This document shows positions 18,174 through 26,764 of a stretch of 60,302 nucleotides of DNA, piece after piece (position 1 is the stretch's first letter; each line of letters begins with the position of its first letter). Below the pieces are notes generated by a model. That model was not told where the DNA came from. It saw only the letters and a list, made by a program, of their open reading frames with translations, and did not search any database. The position numbers were made by a program, and so were the translations under genes. Source of the stretch: Clostridia bacterium (lineage in GTDB: Bacteria > Bacillota > Clostridia > Christensenellales > CAG-138); contig JAFSEB010000025.1 in the NCBI GenBank assembly GCA_017435905.1, positions 1 to 60,302 on the forward strand. The letters run 5' to 3'.

Positions 18174-20579
18174 TTATGCACGCAGCTGGGCGCCCAGCTT
18201 TTCACCGAGAGTATCGATGACGCACTTCATCCCCTGCTGGATCTCATCGCCGGTGAGGGTATGATCCGCTGCGGAAAGTGCGAAGGAGTAAGCCATGCTC
18301 TTCTTCCCTTCCGGAATGCCGACACCGCGGTAAACGTCAAAGAGTTCCACATCGCCGATGGTCAGCGCCACGGGTGCCGATGCGATGGCTGCTTTCATTT
18401 CGGCAGCGGTCACGCTCTCTTCCACCACAACGGCGATATCAAGGGTGACCTTCGGGAAGCGGGGCAGCGCCTGATAGGTGCGCTTGCCGCCCTTATGGGC
18501 ACGCAGCTTCTCCACGCTGATCTCCGCATAGTAGACCTTCTGCGGAATGCTCCATGCTTTCTGCACCTTGGGATGGATGGCGCCGCACTCGCCGATCACT
18601 TCGCCGTCCGCAAGGATAAGCGCCTTCTGACCGGGCTGGAAGTATTCGCCGCCGCCTGCCACGATGCTGTAGCCCTCCAGCATGTTGAAGGACTCAAGCA
18701 GCGCTTCGATGCTGCCCTTGAGGGTGAAGAAATCTTCTTCCTCGCCTGCGTAGGCAATGCCGATGAGCTTGCGCTCTTCGGGAAGATCATCGTTGTTGTC
18801 AAAGTGTACGTTGCCGACCTCGAAGAAACGGGTCTGACCGGTCTTGCGGCCGTAGTTGCGGGCAACAGAATCGAGCACGCCTGCAAGCAGGGTGGTGCGC
18901 ATCAGGCTCTGATCCTCACCGAAGGGGTTGAGGAGCTTCACCGCAAGGCGTTTTTCATCGCCTTCGGGAATGCGGAGCGCATCGAGCGCAGCGGGGCCGG
19001 TGAAGTTGTAGTTGTACATTTCACAGCAGCCTTCGTTGACAAGAAGATCCTTGATGGCATCCTCATCGCGAAGGTCATCGCCCACACGGCCGCGGAAGGT
19101 CTGACCGTTCATCAGCGTCGGGGGAATGTTGTCGTAGCCGTAGATGCGGCCCACTTCCTCTGCGATATCCCAGTCCGCTTCGATGCCGCTTTCGATATCG
19201 GTACGGAAATGGGGTACATCCACACGAAGGATGTCGCCGATGACCTCTGCGGAGATATTGATGGTGCCGAGCATCTTCACCATATCTTCGGGGGCAATGG
19301 CGGTGTTGAGGATCTTGTTCACATGGGCATAGTCCACATCGATCACACGGGGGGATACATCCGCCGCACAAACATCGATGGGCTCGCCGATGATCTTGCC
19401 GGCCTTGAGCTCATCCACAAGCTCAATGGCACGCTCAAGGGCAAGGTATGCGTTCACGGGCTCCACGCCCTTGATGAAGCGTGCCGCCGCATCCGTCACA
19501 TGGCGGAGTTTGCGGGTGGTGGCACGGATGTTGCTGCCCTTGAAAGCAGCCGCTTCAAACAGGGTAGCCTTGGTGTTTTCGGTGATCTCGGAGTTTTCGC
19601 CGCCCATCACACCTGCGATGCCAACGCCCTTCTCGGGGTCGGCAATGAGGAGCATATCGGGGGTCACGGGGCGTTCCTTGCTGTCAAGAGTGGTGACGAC
19701 TTCGCCTTCATGGGCGTTGCGCACAACGATGTGCCCATCCTTCACGCAGGCAAGGTCGAAGGCATGCATGGGATGACCGTACTCCACAAGCACATAGTTG
19801 GTGATGTCAACGATGTTGTTGATGGGGCGCATACCCACCGCCTTCAGGCGGCGCTGCATCCACTTGGGGGAAGGCTCAATGACAAGATCGGTGACCACAC
19901 GGGCGGAATAACGGGGGCAAAGCTCCGTGTTTTCCACGGTAACGGAAGCATAGTCCGCACTGTTGCCCTCGCCTGCCACCTTGCGGATCACGGGCTCTGC
20001 GAATTTCTGGCCGAGGGCTGCCGCCGCTTCACGGCAGATGCCGATGATGCTCTGGCAATCCGCACGGTTGGGGGTCAGTTCGATATCGAAGATGATATCA
20101 TCCATGCCGATGGCTTTTTCGATGCTCTCGCCAAGGGTAAGATCGCCGTTAAGGATCATGATGCCGTATACTTCGGCGCCGGGATAATCCGCTTCCGTCA
20201 GGCCGAGTTCCTTGCCGGAGCAGAGCATGCCGTAGCTTTCAACGCCGCGCATTTTGGTAGGCTTGATCTCGATGCCGCCAACGAGCTTTGCACCGTCAAG
20301 GGCAACGGGAACAAGAGCGCCTTCAAAGACATTCGTGGCGCCGGTCACAATGGTAAGCGGCTCTGCTGCGCCCACATCGATGGTGCAGATCTGCAGCTTG
20401 TCCGCATTGGGATGCTTTTCAAGAGCGGTGATGCGGCCCACGACAACGCCGGAAACGCCGGGCATCTCATCGAGGATATCCGCAACTTCAAAGCCGCGCC
20501 ACATCATGCGCTCCACGAATTCCTCGGGAGTCACATTCCATTCCACATAATCTTTGAGCCAACTAAGAGGCAGTTTCAT
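18174..20579 (-). CDS. pheT: Phenylalanine-tRNA ligase beta subunit
   Basis: An 801-residue beta chain of the (alpha-beta)2 synthetase. The N-terminal tRNA-binding OB domain (about 40-150) is followed by B3/B4 editing domains with MRPINNIVDITNYVLVEYGHPMHAFD (about 248-273), the B5 domain, the inactive synthetase-like core beginning near residue 480, and a C-terminal ferredoxin-like anticodon-binding domain (KVTLDIAVVVEESVT to the end). It lies 15 bases after pheS with GGGAGGG before the ATG. Confidence 0.97.
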   Translation of the reverse strand: MKLPLSWLKDYVEWNVTPEEFVERMMWRGFEVADILDEMPGVSGVVVGRITALEKHPNADKLQICTIDVGAAEPLTIVTGATNVFEGALVPVALDGAKLVGGIEIKPTKMRGVESYGMLCSGKELGLTEADYPGAEVYGIMILNGDLTLGESIEKAIGMDDIIFDIELTPNRADCQSIIGICREAAAALGQKFAEPVIRKVAGEGNSADYASVTVENTELCPRYSARVVTDLVIEPSPKWMQRRLKAVGMRPINNIVDITNYVLVEYGHPMHAFDLACVKDGHIVVRNAHEGEVVTTLDSKERPVTPDMLLIADPEKGVGIAGVMGGENSEITENTKATLFEAAAFKGSNIRATTRKLRHVTDAAARFIKGVEPVNAYLALERAIELVDELKAGKIIGEPIDVCAADVSPRVIDVDYAHVNKILNTAIAPEDMVKMLGTINISAEVIGDILRVDVPHFRTDIESGIEADWDIAEEVGRIYGYDNIPPTLMNGQTFRGRVGDDLRDEDAIKDLLVNEGCCEMYNYNFTGPAALDALRIPEGDEKRLAVKLLNPFGEDQSLMRTTLLAGVLDSVARNYGRKTGQTRFFEVGNVHFDNNDDLPEERKLIGIAYAGEEEDFFTLKGSIEALLESFNMLEGYSIVAGGGEYFQPGQKALILADGEVIGECGAIHPKVQKAWSIPQKVYYAEISVEKLRAHKGGKRTYQALPRFPKVTLDIAVVVEESVTAAEMKAAIASAPVALTIGDVELFDVYRGVGIPEGKKSMAYSFALSAADHTLTGDEIQQGMKCVIDTLGEKLGAQLRA

Positions 20580-20594
20580 AGTTCAATCCCTCCC

Positions 20595-21617
20595 TTAGAA
20601 CTGACGCAGGAAGCGTGCATCGTTTTCATACTCAAGGCGGATATCGGTGATGCCGTACTTGAGGCTCGTGACACGGTCAACGCCGATGCCGAAGGCGATG
20701 GCTTTCCACTCCTTCGGATCAAGACCGCAGTTTTCAAGCTCGTGCGGATTGGTGACGCCGCAGCCGAGGATCTCGATCCAGCCGGTGCCTTTGCACACAC
20801 GGCAGCCCTTGCCGCCGCAGATGGAGCAGGAGATGTCCACCTCAGCGGAAGGCTCCGTGAAGGGGAAATAGCTGGGGCGGAAACGGGTGCGCACATCCTC
20901 GCCGAACACGGCGTGCACGAAGGTATCAAGGGTGCCCTTGAGGTCTGCAAGGGTGATGTCCCTGTCCACCACAAAGCCTTCCATCTGCATGAAGACGGGG
21001 CTGTGGCTGGCATCCACTTCGTCAACACGGAACACACGGCCGGGCATAACAAGGCGGAACGGCGGCTTCAGGTTCAGAAGCGCACGGGCCTCGCAGGGGG
21101 AGGTATGGGTGCGCAGCACCACTTTGTCATTGATGTAGAAGGTATCCTGCATATCACGTGCCGGGTGATCGAGGGGCAGGTTCAGCTTCGTGAAGTTATA
21201 GTCGTCGTATTCCACTTCGGGACCGCCGAAGGTGGTGAAGCCCATGCCGATGAGCGCATCGCGGATCTCACGGTAGGTACGGGTCATGGGATGCAGATGG
21301 CCCTTGGGTGCCTTGCGCTTGCCGGGCTCGGTCACATCGAGAGCTTCCGCCGCAAAGCGCTTTTCCATCATGATCTCAGCGATCTCTTCCCTGCGCTTGC
21401 CGATGGCTTCTTCAAGTTCCTTCTTGACGGCGTTGGATGCCTGACCAAGCTTTGCACGCTGTTCCTTATCAAGCTTGCCCATGGTGCGCAGGATCTCCGT
21501 CAGTGCGCCGTTGCGGCCAAGAACGGAAACGTTGAGCGCCTCAAGCTCTTTTTCATCCTGTACCTCAGCAAGACGTGCCAACGCATCCTGCCGGATCTTT
21601 TCCAATGCTTCGTTCAT
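20595..21617 (-). CDS. pheS: Phenylalanine-tRNA ligase alpha subunit
   Basis: A 340-residue catalytic chain that charges tRNA-Phe. N-terminal coiled coil (1-~85), then class II motifs: HPMTRTYREIRDALIGMGF (about 112-130), LLRTHTSP-type segment seen as VVLRTHTSPCEARALL, the FRVDEVDASHSP motif 2 region, and GIGVDRVTSLKYGI motif 3. A CSICGGKGCRVCKGTGW cysteine cluster near 255-272 is typical of this subgroup. CGGAGG precedes the ATG at 21617; the frame stays open further upstream only across the T-box leader. Confidence 0.97.
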   Translation of the reverse strand: MNEALEKIRQDALARLAEVQDEKELEALNVSVLGRNGALTEILRTMGKLDKEQRAKLGQASNAVKKELEEAIGKRREEIAEIMMEKRFAAEALDVTEPGKRKAPKGHLHPMTRTYREIRDALIGMGFTTFGGPEVEYDDYNFTKLNLPLDHPARDMQDTFYINDKVVLRTHTSPCEARALLNLKPPFRLVMPGRVFRVDEVDASHSPVFMQMEGFVVDRDITLADLKGTLDTFVHAVFGEDVRTRFRPSYFPFTEPSAEVDISCSICGGKGCRVCKGTGWIEILGCGVTNPHELENCGLDPKEWKAIAFGIGVDRVTSLKYGITDIRLEYENDARFLRQF

Positions 21618-21631
21618 ACGAACCTCCGTAT

Positions 21632-21893
21632 AAAATAATAAGCGCGCCTCGTTCAAGGGACGAAGGCGCGCTCGTGGTACCACCCTGATTCGCCCTGCAC
21701 CGAAACGGGCAGAGCCTTTCCTGCTGTAACGGGCATACCCGGCACCGACTACACACCGCCGTTGCGGCTTCCCCGGTGCGGCTTGGGAGGGAACTTGCTG
21801 CACCGCCCCTTCATAGACCGCTTCCAGCTGTGCGGCCCTCTCTGGAACGAACAAACGGCGCTTTTTCTCCTTCATCGCCTATATTGCTTTGTG
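21632..21893 (-). promoter_or_regulatory. T-box riboswitch controlling pheST
   Basis: The minus-strand leader carries the T-box signature GGGTGGTACCACG (21674-21686) next to a terminator made of AGCGCGCC and GGCGCGCT (21641-21672) followed by TTATTATTTT. The antiterminator sequence overlaps the terminator 5' arm, as in known T-boxes. A TTC triplet in the Stem I region (around 21848-21850) is a reasonable Phe specifier codon. Uncharged tRNA-Phe should favour read-through into pheST. Confidence 0.92.
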
Positions 21894-21894
21894 C

Positions 21895-21923
21895 ATCATA
21901 GCACAAATCCCGCCGGATTTCAA
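21895..21923 (-). promoter_or_regulatory. Promoter of the pheST T-box transcript
   Basis: Minus strand TTGAAA (21918-21923), 17 bases, TATGAT (21895-21900), with TGC before the -10 (extended). Confidence 0.82.
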
Positions 21924-22002
21924 CGGGATTTCAAAAAGCAGCATGGACTTTCACCCGCCTTTATGGTTTAATTCTGACAAAAGAAGCGAAAGGAACGCCG
22001 CC

Positions 22003-22608
22003 ATGGACCATGAAGCCATTCTCGCTGCGCTGCGGGACAACCGCTACGAAGCCCGTTATTTTCAAACAAAGGAAGAAGCCGCCGCTTATTTGAACGAGAC
22101 CCTTGACGGCGCCGAGATCGGCTTTGGGGACTCCGGCACCATCGCCGCCATGGGGCTTGCGAAGTCTCTTGCTGCCCACAACACGGTAACAGACCCCTCG
22201 CAATATCCGGATATCAGGGATTTTGTGGCTGTGGGCAAAAAATGCCTTACCACGGAATACTTCCTTACCTCCGTCAATGCCATGACCGAAAGCGGCATCC
22301 TCGTCAACATGGACGGCACGGGCAACCGGGTAGCAGGCTCCCTTTTCGGGCACAAAAAGGTGTTTTTTGTTGTTGGAAGGAACAAGATCTGCCCTACGCT
22401 GGAGGATGCCGTTTACCGTGTGCGCAACGTGGCAGCCCCTCGCAATGCGCAGCGCTTTGGAAAAAAGACGCCCTGCGCCGTAAAGGGCGACAAATGCTAT
22501 GACTGCAAAAGCCCGGAGCGCATCTGCAACGGTCTTGTGATCCACTATAAAAAAATGAGCAACATGGAGATGGAAGTGATCCTGATCGATGAGGATCTCG
22601 GTCTTTAA
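22003..22608 (+). CDS. LUD domain protein (LutC/DUF162-like)
   Basis: A 201-residue protein of the LUD domain family found in lactate-utilisation proteins LutB/LutC. Visible landmarks are GAEIGFGDSGTIAAMGL (about 38-54), ILVNMDGTGNRVAGSLFGHKKVFFVVGRNKICPTLEDAVYRVRNVAAPRNA and a Cys-rich CYDCKSPERIC near 165-176 that may hold a metal. Single-domain versions are common in Clostridia and their function is not established. AAAGGAA precedes the ATG at 22003. No lutA/lutB partner is adjacent. Confidence 0.85.
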   Translation: MDHEAILAALRDNRYEARYFQTKEEAAAYLNETLDGAEIGFGDSGTIAAMGLAKSLAAHNTVTDPSQYPDIRDFVAVGKKCLTTEYFLTSVNAMTESGILVNMDGTGNRVAGSLFGHKKVFFVVGRNKICPTLEDAVYRVRNVAAPRNAQRFGKKTPCAVKGDKCYDCKSPERICNGLVIHYKKMSNMEMEVILIDEDLGL

Positions 22609-22650
22609 GCCAAAGAGCCTGCTTTTTCAACAGCATAGAAACACGCAAAA

Positions 22651-22671
22651 GCGCTGCCCAAAGGGCAGCGC
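22651..22671 (-). terminator. Terminator between LUD gene and rplS
   Basis: GCGCTGCCC-aaa-GGGCAGCGC perfect stem. The minus strand continues TTTTGCG, so it mainly serves rplS; the plus-strand side has only a weak T-run. Confidence 0.85.
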
Positions 22672-22700
22672 TCCTGGTTTCATCAGATTGTGTGACCGTC

Positions 22701-23054
22701 TTATTTCTCGACGATACGCTCAGTGACCTTCGCAGCCTTACCAACGCGATCGCGGAGGTAGTAGAGCTTAGCGCGGCGCACTTCGCCGTGACGGACGACT
22801 TCGATGCGGCCGATACGGGGGCTGTTGTAGGGGAAAGTCCTCTCAACGCCTACGCCGTAGGACATTCTGCGCACGGTGAAGGTCTTGCGGATGCCGCCGC
22901 CCTGCTGCTTGATGACGATGCCCTCGAAGTTCTGGAGACGTTCGCGCGTACCTTCAACAACCTTTACGTATACGCGGACGGTGTCACCGATCTCGAGCTT
23001 GGGGAGGTCGGTACGCAACTGTTCTTTTTCAAGTTCCCTGATGATGTCAGCCAT
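22701..23054 (-). CDS. rplS: Ribosomal protein bL19
   Basis: A 117-residue 50S subunit protein located at the 30S-50S interface. Complete family pattern: [65 protein letters not shown]. The start at 23054 has AAAGGAG upstream. It is the last gene of the SRP/ribosome cluster but has its own promoter and a ~75 nt leader. Confidence 0.97.
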   Translation of the reverse strand: MADIIRELEKEQLRTDLPKLEIGDTVRVYVKVVEGTRERLQNFEGIVIKQQGGGIRKTFTVRRMSYGVGVERTFPYNSPRIGRIEVVRHGEVRRAKLYYLRDRVGKAAKVTERIVEK

Positions 23055-23128
23055 TTTTAGCTTTCTCCTTTCATAGACGTTCATGAAGGATAACCCCACA
23101 TTGGACCGCCCGTTTTTTACCGGATAGC

Positions 23129-23157
23129 ATTATACCATGTCCTTGCCCGGATTGCAA
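23129..23157 (-). promoter_or_regulatory. Promoter of rplS
   Basis: Minus strand TTGCAA (23152-23157), 17 bases, TATAAT (23129-23134), TGG in front of the -10. It lies between trmD and rplS and separates their transcription. Confidence 0.82.
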
Positions 23158-23169
23158 GGCATTTTTTGC

Positions 23170-23907
23170 TTATTTTTCTGGGTTTTTCAGCGTTTCAAGG
23201 AAACGCCTGTCGTGCTTGTCAAGGGTGGCTTTATCAAACTGCGCAAAGAGTTCCGGCCGGCGTTCAAAGGTGATGCGCAGCGATTGCTGACGCCGCCAGC
23301 GGTCAATGTGTGCATGGTTGCCGTTAAGAAGCACTTCCGGCACCTTCTTGCCCCGGTATTCCGCCGGGCGGGTATACTGAGGGTATTCAAGCAGCCCTGC
23401 GCTGAAGGATTCCTCCTCCGCAGACTGGCTTGAACCGAGCACCCCGGGAATGAAGCGTGACACGCAGTCCGCCAGCACCATGGCAGGCAGCTCGCCGCCG
23501 GTGAGCACATAATCGCCGATGGAAAGCTCAAGGTCCATCTCCTCCATCGCCCGCTCATCGATGCCCTCGTAGTGACCGCAAAGAAGCAGCAGATGCTCTT
23601 CCTTCGCAAGTTCCCTTGCAAGGGCGGTGGTCAGAGTTTTGCCCCTCGGCGCCATCACGATGCGCTTCGCCTTGTGATCGGGGTCCACCGCATCAAGGCA
23701 GGAAAGGATGGGCTGCGCCATCATCACCATGCCGGCACCGCCGCCGAAGGGATAATCATCGGTGTTTTTATGTTTGCTTTCGGAATGATCCCGGATATTG
23801 TGCAGCCGGAAATCAAGGATCCCCTTTTCCTGCGCCCTGCCAAGCATGCTGGCGCCGAATACGCCGGGGAACATTTCCGGAAAGAGGGTCAGCACATCAA
23901 TCTTCAA
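23170..23907 (-). CDS. trmD: tRNA (guanine-N1-)-methyltransferase
   Basis: A 245-residue SPOUT enzyme that methylates G37 of tRNAs reading Leu, Pro and Arg codons. The knot region LLCGHYEGIDERAMEEMDLELSIGDYVLTGGELPA (about 111-145) is intact. I set the start at a TTG (23907) because the conserved KIDVLTLFPEMF beginning immediately follows and AAGGAGG sits about 9 bases ahead; an ATG 33 bases upstream would place the ribosome site inside the gene. It overlaps rimM by 11 bases. Confidence 0.93.
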   Translation of the reverse strand: MKIDVLTLFPEMFPGVFGASMLGRAQEKGILDFRLHNIRDHSESKHKNTDDYPFGGGAGMVMMAQPILSCLDAVDPDHKAKRIVMAPRGKTLTTALARELAKEEHLLLLCGHYEGIDERAMEEMDLELSIGDYVLTGGELPAMVLADCVSRFIPGVLGSSQSAEEESFSAGLLEYPQYTRPAEYRGKKVPEVLLNGNHAHIDRWRRQQSLRITFERRPELFAQFDKATLDKHDRRFLETLKNPEK

Positions 23908-24412
23908 ACAGGCCGACCTCCTTGAGCACAGCCGCATCAAGAAGGATGCGCTTTGCGGTCACATCCACATCCGTCAGCAGCTTTTTGAGCGCCGGGATGA
24001 GGAGCGTTTTTTCGCCCTTGATGACATAAACATCGTTGGCGCCGGTCTCCAGCACCTGCTGCAGCTTACCGTAGCAGGCACCGTCGGTGTCGAACACCTC
24101 GCAGCCGATGAGATCCACCACAAAATAGCGGCCCTTAGGCAGCTTGACAGCGTGGGCCCTGTCCACGCAAAGGTACACGTTGCGGAGCATTTCCGCATCG
24201 TCCCTGCTGTGCGAACAGGAAAGGGATGCGTAGACCGCATCCTCCTTTACGCCCACATCAGAAACCGTGACGGGCTCATAGCGCCCGTCACGTTCCAAAT
24301 ATGCTTCTTTCAGTTTTGCGTAACGCCGAAGGTCGTCGGACAGCGGCATCATTTTCACCGCTCCGTGCACACCGTGAGGGCGTACGATCAAACCAACACG
24401 CAGATATTCCAT
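23897..24412 (-). CDS. rimM: Ribosome maturation factor RimM
   Basis: A 171-residue 30S maturation factor: N-terminal RimM domain (LRVGLIVRPHGVHGAVKMMPLSDD, about 4-27) and C-terminal PRC-barrel (YFVVDLIGCEVFDTDGACYGKLQQVLETGANDVYVI, about 96-131). It helps 16S rRNA 3' domain processing. The ATG shares one base with the khpA stop (TGATG), indicating coupled translation. Confidence 0.95.
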   Translation of the reverse strand: MEYLRVGLIVRPHGVHGAVKMMPLSDDLRRYAKLKEAYLERDGRYEPVTVSDVGVKEDAVYASLSCSHSRDDAEMLRNVYLCVDRAHAVKLPKGRYFVVDLIGCEVFDTDGACYGKLQQVLETGANDVYVIKGEKTLLIPALKKLLTDVDVTAKRILLDAAVLKEVGLFED

Positions 24413-24639
24413 CAGATGATCTCTACGATATACTTTTTGTTTTCCCGGATGGACGCAGCCTTTACAACGGTGCGGATCGCCTTGGCGATGCGGCCCTGCT
24501 TGCCGATGACCTTGCCCATATCTTCCGGCGCAACGGTAAGTTCAATGATCGTGGCACGGTCGTCTTCCTTTTCCACGACCTTCACTTCTTCCGGCTTATC
24601 CACGAGATTCATTGCGATATACTTGACCAGTTCTCCCAT
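24412..24639 (-). CDS. khpA: KH-domain RNA-binding protein KhpA
   Basis: A 75-residue single KH domain with the GKQG loop in GKVIGKQGRIAKAIRT (about 48-63), matching KhpA/YlqC of Firmicutes, which partners KhpB in RNA binding linked to cell elongation. GGGAGG lies before the ATG at 24639. Position between rpsP and rimM is conserved. Confidence 0.93.
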   Translation of the reverse strand: MGELVKYIAMNLVDKPEEVKVVEKEDDRATIIELTVAPEDMGKVIGKQGRIAKAIRTVVKAASIRENKKYIVEII

Positions 24640-24674
24640 GGTCTGCCTCCCTGCTGCGGTTGTTTCCGTGCCGA

Positions 24675-24917
24675 TCACTGGATCGCACCGGTCTTCTTGA
24701 GCAGACCGCGTACGGTGTCGGTGGGCTGAGCGCCGTTCTTGATCCACTGCTGAGCCTTCTCGACATCGACCTTGATCTCAGCGGGGTTGGCGATGGGGTT
24801 GTAGTAACCGATCTCCTCAACGAAAGCGCCGTCACGGGGAGCGCGGGAATCCGCAACTACGATGCGATAGAAAGGAGCCTTCTTGGCGCCCATCCTGCGA
24901 AGCCTGATCTTAAGCAT
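24675..24917 (-). CDS. rpsP: Ribosomal protein bS16
   Basis: An 80-residue 30S protein: [29 protein letters not shown] (2-30), EEIGYYNP and the [29 protein letters not shown] end are all standard. AGGAGG precedes the ATG. Confidence 0.97.
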   Translation of the reverse strand: MLKIRLRRMGAKKAPFYRIVVADSRAPRDGAFVEEIGYYNPIANPAEIKVDVEKAQQWIKNGAQPTDTVRGLLKKTGAIQ

Positions 24918-24999
24918 AAGTGTGTTCCTCCTGAAAATTCTTTTTTATATTTGTTTTAGTTTTTCTATGTCGAAAACGGAAAACCGTTATCGTCCTTTG

Positions 25000-26346
25000 T
25001 TAAAAGCCGAAGGGGAAGCGTTTCTTGCCCTTCTTGAAGCGGCCGCCCTTGCTCATGTTGGTGAGCTGCTTCATCATTTTGCGGGAAGCTTCGAACTGAT
25101 TGAGAAGCCTGTTCACTTCCTGAATGGAAGTGCCGCTGCCCCGTGCGATGCGCTTTCTGCGGCTGGCGTTGATGATATCGGGCTTACGGCGTTCCTGCGG
25201 CGTCATGGCACGGATGATCGCTTCCATGCGTGCGGTCTGCTTTTCGTCGATCTCCACATTGCCGAGCTTTGCCGCATCCATTCCCGGGATCATGCCGAGG
25301 ATGTCCTGCATGGAGCCCATGCTCTTCATCTGCTGGAACTGATCAAGGAAGTCTTCCAAAGTGAATTCCGCCTTGCGCATCTTGCTTTCAAGTTCCGCAG
25401 CCTTTTTCTCATCAAAGGCGCTCTGTGCCTTTTCGATGAGGGTGAGCACATCGCCCATGCCGAGGATACGGGAAGCCATGCGGTCCGGGTGGAAGGGCTC
25501 GATATCGGTGAGTTTTTCGCCGATGCCGCTGAACTTGATGGGCTTGCCGGTGACGGCTTTGACGGAAAGCGCCGCACCGCCTCGGGTGTCGCCGTCAAGC
25601 TTCGTGACGATGACGCCGGTAAGTTCCAGCGTTTCGTTGAAGGATTTGGCAACGTTGACCGCATCCTGACCGGTCATGGCGTCGATCACAAGCAGGATCT
25701 CTGCCGGGTTCACTGCCTCTTTCACGGCGGCGATCTCCGCCATCATGTCGCCATCGATGTGAAGGCGGCCGGCAGTATCGATGATCACAAGATCCTTGAG
25801 ATTGCGGTTTGCGTGCTCAATGGCCAGCTTTGCCGTTTCAACGGGATCGCTCTGCCCCCGTTCAAATACGGGAACGCCCACCTTTTCACCCACCACCTGC
25901 AGCTGCTTGATGGCAGCAGGGCGGTAAATATCGCAGGCGACGAGCAGCGGGGATTTGCCGTAATGCTTCTGCAGATAAGCGGCAAGCTTGCCCGCCATGG
26001 TGGTTTTACCGGCGCCCTGAAGACCTGCGAGCAGAATGACCGCCGGGGTACGGGAACCGAATTCCAGCTTTGCATTGGTGCCGCCCATCAGCTTTGTCAT
26101 CTCTTCGTTGACGATCTTGATGACCTGCTGACCGGGGGTGAGGCTTTCAAGCACCTCCGCACCGACGGCACGTTCCGTGACCGTGTTGACGAAGCTCTTG
26201 ACCACCGTGAAGTTGACGTCCGCCTCAAGCAGCGCCAGCTTGACCTCGCGCATTGCTTCTTTTACGTCTTTTTCACCGAGCTTGCCCTTGCCGGAAAGCT
26301 TTTTGAATACGTTCTGCAGTTTCGAAGAAAGACCTTCAAACGCCAT
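25000..26346 (-). CDS. ffh: Signal recognition particle GTPase Ffh
   Basis: A 448-residue SRP54 homologue that recognises signal sequences of nascent membrane and secreted proteins. N domain (1-~90), G domain with GLQGAGKTTM (about 107-116), DTAGRLHIDGDMM and TKLDGDTRGGAAL, then the Met-rich M domain with ARGSGTSIQEVNRLLNQFEASRKMMKQL near the end, the signal peptide and SRP RNA binding part. It follows ylxM by 2 bases. Confidence 0.97.
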   Translation of the reverse strand: MAFEGLSSKLQNVFKKLSGKGKLGEKDVKEAMREVKLALLEADVNFTVVKSFVNTVTERAVGAEVLESLTPGQQVIKIVNEEMTKLMGGTNAKLEFGSRTPAVILLAGLQGAGKTTMAGKLAAYLQKHYGKSPLLVACDIYRPAAIKQLQVVGEKVGVPVFERGQSDPVETAKLAIEHANRNLKDLVIIDTAGRLHIDGDMMAEIAAVKEAVNPAEILLVIDAMTGQDAVNVAKSFNETLELTGVIVTKLDGDTRGGAALSVKAVTGKPIKFSGIGEKLTDIEPFHPDRMASRILGMGDVLTLIEKAQSAFDEKKAAELESKMRKAEFTLEDFLDQFQQMKSMGSMQDILGMIPGMDAAKLGNVEIDEKQTARMEAIIRAMTPQERRKPDIINASRRKRIARGSGTSIQEVNRLLNQFEASRKMMKQLTNMSKGGRFKKGKKRFPFGF

Positions 26347-26348
26347 GT

Positions 26349-26693
26349 TTATTCCTCGATCATATCGTAAAGTTCATTGATGGTTGCCTGAAGCGGCTGC
26401 TTTTCCGCTTCGCTCAGGGGAAGGGCCTTGAGCTGCTCCCTAAGGGAGAGAAGCCCCTGTTCAAGGCGAAGGCTGCGCTTCATCATGCCGAGCTTTTCTT
26501 CGAGCTCGTAAAGCTGCTCCTCTGCCCGTTTGAGCGCATCGCGCACGCCCTGCCGGGAAATGCCTTCCCGCTCGGCGATCTCCGCAAGGGAGCAATCCTC
26601 GCCAAGGTGCTGTTCCATCAGCGTCAGCTGCCGCTCCGTGAGCATGGGCCCGTAATAGCCGAGAAGGCAGCTTAATTCCACGTGTTTTTCCAT
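26349..26693 (-). CDS. ylxM: YlxM family SRP-associated protein
   Basis: A 114-residue helix-turn-helix protein of the YlxM/p13 family: LLGYYGPMLTERQLTLMEQHLGEDCSLAEIAEREGISRQGVRDALKRAE (about 10-58) is the signature part. In streptococci YlxM binds Ffh and stimulates SRP GTPase activity. Head of the ffh operon, with its own promoter. Confidence 0.93.
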   Translation of the reverse strand: MEKHVELSCLLGYYGPMLTERQLTLMEQHLGEDCSLAEIAEREGISRQGVRDALKRAEEQLYELEEKLGMMKRSLRLEQGLLSLREQLKALPLSEAEKQPLQATINELYDMIEE

Positions 26694-26706
26694 ATTTGCG
26701 CTCCGC

Positions 26707-26728
26707 TGTAAAGGTTTTTTACTTTACA
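26707..26728. promoter_or_regulatory. Inverted repeat at the ylxM-ffh transcript start
   Basis: TGTAAAG (26707-26713) and CTTTACA (26722-26728), separated by 8 bases, begin almost exactly at the predicted transcription start of ylxM-ffh. It looks like an operator, or a short leader stem; the protein that would bind is unknown. Confidence 0.5.
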
Positions 26729-26736
26729 CCTATGCC

Positions 26737-26764
26737 ATTATACCGAAAACGGCGAAAAAGTCAA
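26737..26764 (-). promoter_or_regulatory. Promoter of ylxM-ffh
   Basis: Minus strand TTGACT (26759-26764), 16 bases, TATAAT (26737-26742). The TGA stop of the upstream membrane-protein gene is inside the -35 box. Confidence 0.85.

Noticed and set aside
18153..21638. Open frame of 1161 codons on the plus strand, antisense to pheT and pheS
   Set aside because: pheT and pheS on the other strand are complete conserved genes. The antisense frame is open because TTA, CTA and TCA codons are rare in this GC-rich genome; its composition (rich in His, Gly, Ala) matches no protein.
21618..21875. Possible N-terminal extension of PheS of 86 residues
   Set aside because: The region is the T-box leader with terminator and promoter; the normal PheS start with CGGAGG is at 21617.
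23055..23122. Autoregulatory L19 leader structure
   Set aside because: A leader of about 75 nt exists, but I could not fit it to a known r-protein leader fold by eye.
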